From positions 1 through 6,487 of the forward strand of contig CAJPPE010000094.1 of NCBI GenBank assembly GCA_905372345.1: a DNA stretch of 6,487 bases, written 5' to 3'. A model generated the notes under the pieces. It did no database searches. It saw nothing but the letters and a program-made list of their open reading frames with translations, and was not told where the DNA came from. The DNA comes from an uncultured Treponema sp. (GTDB lineage Bacteria; Spirochaetota; Spirochaetia; Treponematales; Treponemataceae). Both the position numbers and the translations under genes were made by a program. Shown one piece after another: positions 6,233 to 6,487 of the stretch; positions within the stretch are counted from its first letter, which is position 1, and each line of letters starts with the position of its first letter.

Positions 6233-6283
6233 TTTTGTATATTGCCCTCATTCAGCCCTTATGTCAAGTGAAATTAAAAAAAA
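6231..6283 (+). repeat. Left arm of a perfect 53-bp inverted repeat
   Basis: Bases 6231-6283 are the exact reverse complement of 6435-6487, with no mismatch. The match ends inward at T6284 against C6434. Outward it cannot be followed because the window ends at 6487. The arm holds the last two bases of the trmJ-like start codon (as ATG on minus), its whole predicted promoter, and a run of eight A. Between the arms are 151 AT-rich bases (6284-6434) with no credible gene, only a 6-bp stem AAAGGA/TCCTTT (6342-6355). Confidence 0.97.
6239..6267 (-). promoter_or_regulatory. Predicted promoter of the trmJ-like operon
   Basis: On the minus strand a perfect TTGACA (6267-6262) is followed after 17 bases by CAATAT (6244-6239), three of six to consensus. 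The stretch upstream of the -35 box is a T/A run of the kind that acts as an UP element. Six bases separate the -10 box from ATG at 6232, so transcription is expected to begin on the start codon, as for the binding-lipoprotein gene at 918. Confidence 0.55.
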
Positions 6284-6291
6284 TCTTAAAT

Positions 6292-6319
6292 TTGAAAAAA
6301 TAAACTACAAGTCTATAAA
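6292..6319 (+). promoter_or_regulatory. Possible extra rightward promoter between the repeat arms
   Basis: TTGAAA (6292-6297) and TATAAA (6314-6319) are 16 bases apart, each one mismatch from consensus. It would start near 6326 and read through the right repeat arm with a leader of about 160 bases. The region is very AT-rich, so such matches arise easily by chance. Confidence 0.35.
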
Positions 6320-6434
6320 TATTAGCCGATAATGTAACTGTAAAGGAGTTCCTTTGTTTCTATATGGTATTCTTTGAATTATTAAGAGTATAAGTTATAG
6401 AAAAAAATAGATATTTTTTTGTTTTATATTTGAC

Positions 6435-6487
6435 TTTTTTTTAATTTCACTTGACATAAGGGCTGAATGAGGGCAATATACAAAAAT
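6435..6487 (-). repeat. Right arm of the 53-bp inverted repeat, reaching the window edge
   Basis: This is the exact mirror of 6231-6283. Its last two bases, AT at 6486-6487, correspond to the first two of the trmJ-like ATG, so if base 6488 is G a divergent gene starts here on the plus strand. Whether the identity continues into coding sequence is outside the window. Confidence 0.95.
6451..6479 (+). promoter_or_regulatory. Mirror-copy promoter facing out of the window
   Basis: Identical by the inverted repeat to the trmJ-like promoter: TTGACA (6451-6456), 17 bases, CAATAT (6474-6479), then six bases to the AT at 6486. It should drive a plus-strand gene beginning at the right edge, again with the start of transcription on the start codon. 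Confidence 0.5.

Noticed and set aside
6117..6332. Plus-strand frame of 71 codons crossing the left repeat arm
   Set aside because: It is mostly antisense to the trmJ-like gene and then AT-rich spacer, with no ribosome site or family resemblance.
6364..6393. Nine-codon frame MVFFELLRV in the repeat spacer, and a seven-codon TTG frame at 6354
   Set aside because: Too short to judge. The AAGGAG at 6343-6348 is spaced for the TTG, but the sequence is AT-rich and such frames occur by chance.

Overview
The window reads as ordinary chromosome of a low-GC spirochaete, most likely a Treponema of the T. denticola type. This is inferred from the AT-rich base composition, an archaeal/spirochaete-class UMP kinase in place of the usual bacterial PyrH, a loosely defined lipoprotein signal (LVFSC) and the general look of the housekeeping proteins. 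No database search was run, so the species is a guess. There are eight complete protein genes and one partial gene. No RNA gene, insertion sequence or CRISPR array is visible.

Layout. (1) Positions 1-918, minus strand: a lipoprotein of the amino-acid-binding SBP_bac_3 family, followed after 15 bases by the first 23 codons of a gene with a membrane-inserting N-terminus. (2) Positions 1045-3449, plus strand: gpsA (glycerol-3-phosphate dehydrogenase) and ffh (SRP GTPase) share one base (TAATG) and end at a strong hairpin terminator at 3481-3515. (3) Positions 3542-4227: a dksA-type zinc-finger regulator on minus and infA (IF-1) on plus diverge from a 107-base gap in which the two predicted promoters have overlapping -10 boxes. 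(4) Positions 4231-6232, minus strand: an apparent operon in the order trmJ-like SPOUT methyltransferase, pyrH, membrane-anchored J-domain protein, the last two overlapping by one base. It converges on infA with a 3-base gap. (5) Positions 6231-6487: a perfect 53-bp inverted repeat around a 151-base AT-rich spacer. The left arm is the promoter and the first two bases of the trmJ-like start codon. The right arm is an identical copy facing out of the window, so a divergent gene beginning at 6486 is expected.

Together the genes serve core growth: membrane lipid precursor (GpsA), co-translational membrane targeting (Ffh), transcription control (DksA type), translation initiation (IF-1), tRNA modification (TrmJ-like), pyrimidine nucleotides (PyrH) and a J-domain Hsp70 partner at the membrane. 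Two starts are revised from the longest reading frame on ribosome-site evidence: dksA-type to 3901 and pyrH to 5444.

No new multi-gene system is evident. The points most worth following are the mirrored promoter repeat at the right edge, two genes whose promoters place transcription start on the A of ATG (possible leaderless mRNAs), the overlapping dksA/infA promoters, and an altered RNA-binding motif in Ffh.
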